Shown one piece after another: positions 62,100-64,000 of a DNA stretch of 64,000 bases (within the stretch, counting starts at the first letter, position 1; each line of letters begins with the position of its first letter). Source of the stretch: Clostridia bacterium (GTDB lineage Bacteria; Bacillota; Clostridia; Oscillospirales; Acutalibacteraceae). Position numbers and translations under genes: made by a program. A model generated the notes under the pieces. It made no database searches, was not told where the DNA came from, and saw only the letters and a program-made list of their open reading frames with translations. Where the stretch lies: assembly GCA_017516745.1 (NCBI GenBank), contig JAFXBF010000005.1:30358-94357 (forward strand), in the 5' to 3' direction.

Positions 62100-63386
62100 A
62101 TGAGAAAAACATATCAAATAACTGAATATGGCTCATTTGTGAGGGACAAAGAGGTATTGGGAAGTATCTCTTTGCCCCCAGACACCTTTGATGCCTTGGA
62201 AAACTTCGTGCTATCCAATAGCACCGATGATGCTGATGCTTTGGAGTTGATGGGTATTTCTGCCCGTAAAGGTGTTGGTAAGATCATCACTGCCAAGAAC
62301 TATGTTGGTGTTATCACGATGGACGATGGCACGACTATAGAAATTCTTCCCAAGATTTTTTCTCGCGAAGTTATTACCGAGGGCAAGGTTAAGAAGCTGC
62401 TCGTGGATATGTTGAAGACACTCCGCAACGCGCCGTTCAAGTCCTTGCAATCTACCAATGTGAATATCGACAAGTTGAACATCTTTGAAATCTTTATCCG
62501 TATGTTTGTCGATGAGGTGTTCTATATCGTCAAGCGTGGCTTGAAGTGTGACTACGAAACCATTCAATCCAATGAAAGTGTGTTCAAAGGCAAGATGGTG
62601 TTTGCCGGTCAGATCAAGCACAACTACGCTCACAAGGAGCGTAGCTTCGTAGAGTACGATGAGTTCAACACAAACCGCGCCGAGAATAAAATCCTAAAAT
62701 CTACACTTAGCTATCTTTACAAAAGCACGACTTCATCCAAGAACAAGTCGGATATCAAAACGTTGCTCAATGCGTTTTCCGATGTGGATGAATCGAAAGA
62801 CTATCAAGCAGATTTCTCCAAGATCGTTCCAGACAGAAAGACTGCTGACTATCAAACGGCTCTGCTCTGGAGCAAGGTCTTTTTGATGGGCAAGAGCTTC
62901 ACATCCTTCTCCGGCTCGGAGGTCGCCTTTGCCTTGTTGTTCCCGATGGAAACGTTATTTGAAAGCTACATAGCGGCACAGCTCAAAAAGATGCTCGGCC
63001 ATTCGGGTTATACCCTTTCCGCACAAGACAAGACATACCACCTGTTTGACGAGCCGAGAAAGTTCTTGATGAAGCCTGATATTGTTATCAAGAATAAAGC
63101 ATTGGGACAGGTTTTCGTTATGGACACGAAATGGAAAGTCCTCTCTGATGCAAAAGCGAACTACGGTATCTCTCAGGCGGATATGTACCAAATGTATGCG
63201 TACCAAAAGAAATACACATCCGAGAATGTTACCTTGCTCTATCCTCTCACCGAGAAGGTGGAGCAGGATAAAGATATCCGGTTCCTTTCACATGACGGAA
63301 CTGAAATCAAAATCAGATTTATTGATTTGTTTGATCTGAAGAATTCTTTGAATAAGATAATTTCAGAAATCGAAGAAACAGAGTGA
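62100..63386 (+). CDS. mcrC: McrC-type PD-(D/E)xK nuclease subunit
   Basis: The nuclease partner of McrB. The N-terminal part (YGSFVRDKEVLGSISLP, GVITMDDGTTIEILPKIF) is the usual McrC beta-rich domain, followed by FNTNRAENKILKSTL and the catalytic core FLMKPDIVIKN with VMDTKWK, which supply the PD...DxK residues. Length is 428 residues, slightly above the family mean. GAGGTG precedes the ATG, 20 bases after mcrB. The pair should cleave DNA carrying a base modification that the McrB reader recognises. Confidence 0.92.
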   Translation: MRKTYQITEYGSFVRDKEVLGSISLPPDTFDALENFVLSNSTDDADALELMGISARKGVGKIITAKNYVGVITMDDGTTIEILPKIFSREVITEGKVKKLLVDMLKTLRNAPFKSLQSTNVNIDKLNIFEIFIRMFVDEVFYIVKRGLKCDYETIQSNESVFKGKMVFAGQIKHNYAHKERSFVEYDEFNTNRAENKILKSTLSYLYKSTTSSKNKSDIKTLLNAFSDVDESKDYQADFSKIVPDRKTADYQTALLWSKVFLMGKSFTSFSGSEVAFALLFPMETLFESYIAAQLKKMLGHSGYTLSAQDKTYHLFDEPRKFLMKPDIVIKNKALGQVFVMDTKWKVLSDAKANYGISQADMYQMYAYQKKYTSENVTLLYPLTEKVEQDKDIRFLSHDGTEIKIRFIDLFDLKNSLNKIISEIEETE

Positions 63387-63400
63387 AGAAATAAACAGAC

Positions 63401-63630
63401 TTAGCAAGCAATGCTCGACGATAGCCATTTTGCTTATTTCTCTCAAGTATCGCATCATGCGCAGAGAGAAAATTGCAAAAACGTCGAGCGCTTGCTAACT
63501 CATAGTTGGAGTCAGCAAGCTGGGCATGGCGGTACCCACCATGCAAAATGACTTGTTGTGGAAACATCCCCAAGCCCCTTTAACAGAGAATACTTCTCTG
63601 GCTACACTCCTAAAATGGAGTTTATTATTT
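63401..63630 (+). ncRNA. Candidate structured RNA between mcrC and the HNH gene
   Basis: A long foldback spans 63401-63498: TTAGCAAGC pairs with GCTTGCTAA (63490-63498), GCTCGACG (63413-63420) with CGTCGAGC (63482-63489), TTTTGC (63428-63433) with GCAAAA (63475-63480), TTTCTCT with AGAGAAA, and CGCA/TGCG at the tip. Three more hairpins follow: GCATGG/CCATGC (63524-63544), CAGAGAA/TTCTCTG (63584-63600), and ACTCC/GGAGT plus a T-rich tail (63606-63630) that resembles a terminator. No gene fits the region. A small RNA, a long regulatory leader of the HNH gene, or a foldback mobile element are all possible. Confidence 0.55.
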
Positions 63631-63659
63631 CGACTATAAAAAGAAATGTGGTGATATGT

Positions 63660-64000
63660 GTGGCCAACAATCGAGATGATTTTTCAGAAGCAACCAAACG
63701 TCTTTTAGCTAATCGTGCGGGTGTCCGCTGTAGCAATCCGAGTTGCCGAAAACCTACTTCTGGAGCAAATACCGATCCAAACAAAATAATCAATATTGGT
63801 GTTGCTGCACACATCTGTGCCGCCGCCCCTGGAGGTCCGAGATACGATTCTGCAATGACAGAGGAAGAACGCAAATCTTCACATAATGGTATATGGCTTT
63901 GCCAATCATGCTCAAAGTTAATTGATTCTGATCCCACCGCTTATTCCAAAGACTTATTGCATGGATGGAAGAGCCTTGCAGAAGCTACTTCTGCCTTAGA
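63660..64000 (+). CDS. HNH-like zinc-finger nuclease domain protein, N-terminal part
   Basis: The frame runs off the window, so only about 113 residues are visible. They form an HNH-type module: CSNPSCRKPTSG, then VAAHICAAAPGGPRYD, and NGIWLCQSCSKLID, with two Cys pairs and the central His. This module is recurrent at the N-terminus of anti-phage effectors, with varied C-terminal parts. I favour the GTG at 63660, after GGTGAT, giving VANNRDDFSEATKRLL; an ATG at 63615 is in frame but has no good ribosome site. What follows the HNH part is not visible. Confidence 0.75.
   Translation, partial: MANNRDDFSEATKRLLANRAGVRCSNPSCRKPTSGANTDPNKIINIGVAAHICAAAPGGPRYDSAMTEEERKSSHNGIWLCQSCSKLIDSDPTAYSKDLLHGWKSLAEATSAL

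Noticed and set aside
63401-63498. A definite retron msr-msd
   Set aside because: The long foldback is reminiscent, but no reverse transcriptase gene is visible; the downstream frame starts with an HNH module. The claim is kept only as a structured RNA candidate.
63602-63937. A minus-strand open frame of about 111 codons at the window end
   Set aside because: It is antisense to the HNH-type reading frame, whose Cys/His motif is convincing.

Overview
The window looks like a chromosome segment of a gut-type Clostridia, probably Oscillospirales/Ruminococcaceae-like. Reasons: the order xseA-xseB-ispA-dxs-tlyA-nadK-argR-recN; an ArgR repressor; a ClpE-type unfoldase; an ECF vitamin transporter module; a DUF5711 protein beside a CvpA protein; the carbohydrate enzymes; and frequent TTG starts with strong AGGAGG-like ribosome sites. 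The taxonomy is inference from gene content.

Layout. 1-8.5 kb: a housekeeping operon for exonuclease VII, isoprenoid precursor synthesis, rRNA methylation, NAD kinase, ArgR and RecN, then tyrS behind its own promoter. 8.6-23 kb: a class B PBP, ruvCAB, glmM (apparently starting at CTG), an rRNA methyltransferase-like gene, ecfA1-ecfA2-ecfT-truA, envelope genes, pgsA and clpE. 23-29 kb: an ECF sigma factor with a 58-residue partner, two PlsC-like acyltransferases and a two-gene acyl-CoA-dehydratase-activase-like pair. 29-33 kb (minus strand): a sugar or inositol catabolic set (class II aldolase, IolC-like kinase, Gfo/Idh/MocA dehydrogenase) interrupted by a 272-bp MITE-like element. 32.6-37.7 kb: mscL with a zinc ribbon, proC, asnS and a GH3 glucosidase.

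37.8-42.5 kb: a tRNA-Ser(GGA) followed by partial direct and inverted copies of its own 3' end, an AT-rich GNAT gene, then a five-gene minus-strand operon (GNAT, metalloprotease-like/HAD fusion, methyltransferase, P-loop kinase, DNA glycosylase). That operon is read from a consensus promoter through a 20-codon leader peptide and an intrinsic terminator, a layout typical of attenuation. 42.5-48.5 kb: membrane, secreted, repair and acyltransferase genes and an M50 protease. 48.5-52.8 kb: a potABCD polyamine transporter operon preceded by five 10-bp repeats. 52.9-56.8 kb: a GH2 beta-galactosidase and a Cof-type phosphatase.

56.8 kb to the end: beyond a tRNA-Leu(UAA) the content becomes mobile/defence-like. 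It holds a DUF6061-type protein, twin hairpins with a shared loop, a small protein with an attenuator and a broken upstream reading frame, an XRE regulator, a DUF6508-like protein, a McrB-type ATPase with an EVE/PUA-like module between Walker A and Walker B, and McrC. A roughly 230-nt intergenic region with extensive predicted RNA structure follows, then the start of an HNH-type gene cut by the window edge. This block is the best candidate for an under-described system: a McrBC variant with accessory regulator, small protein, possible RNA and HNH effector.
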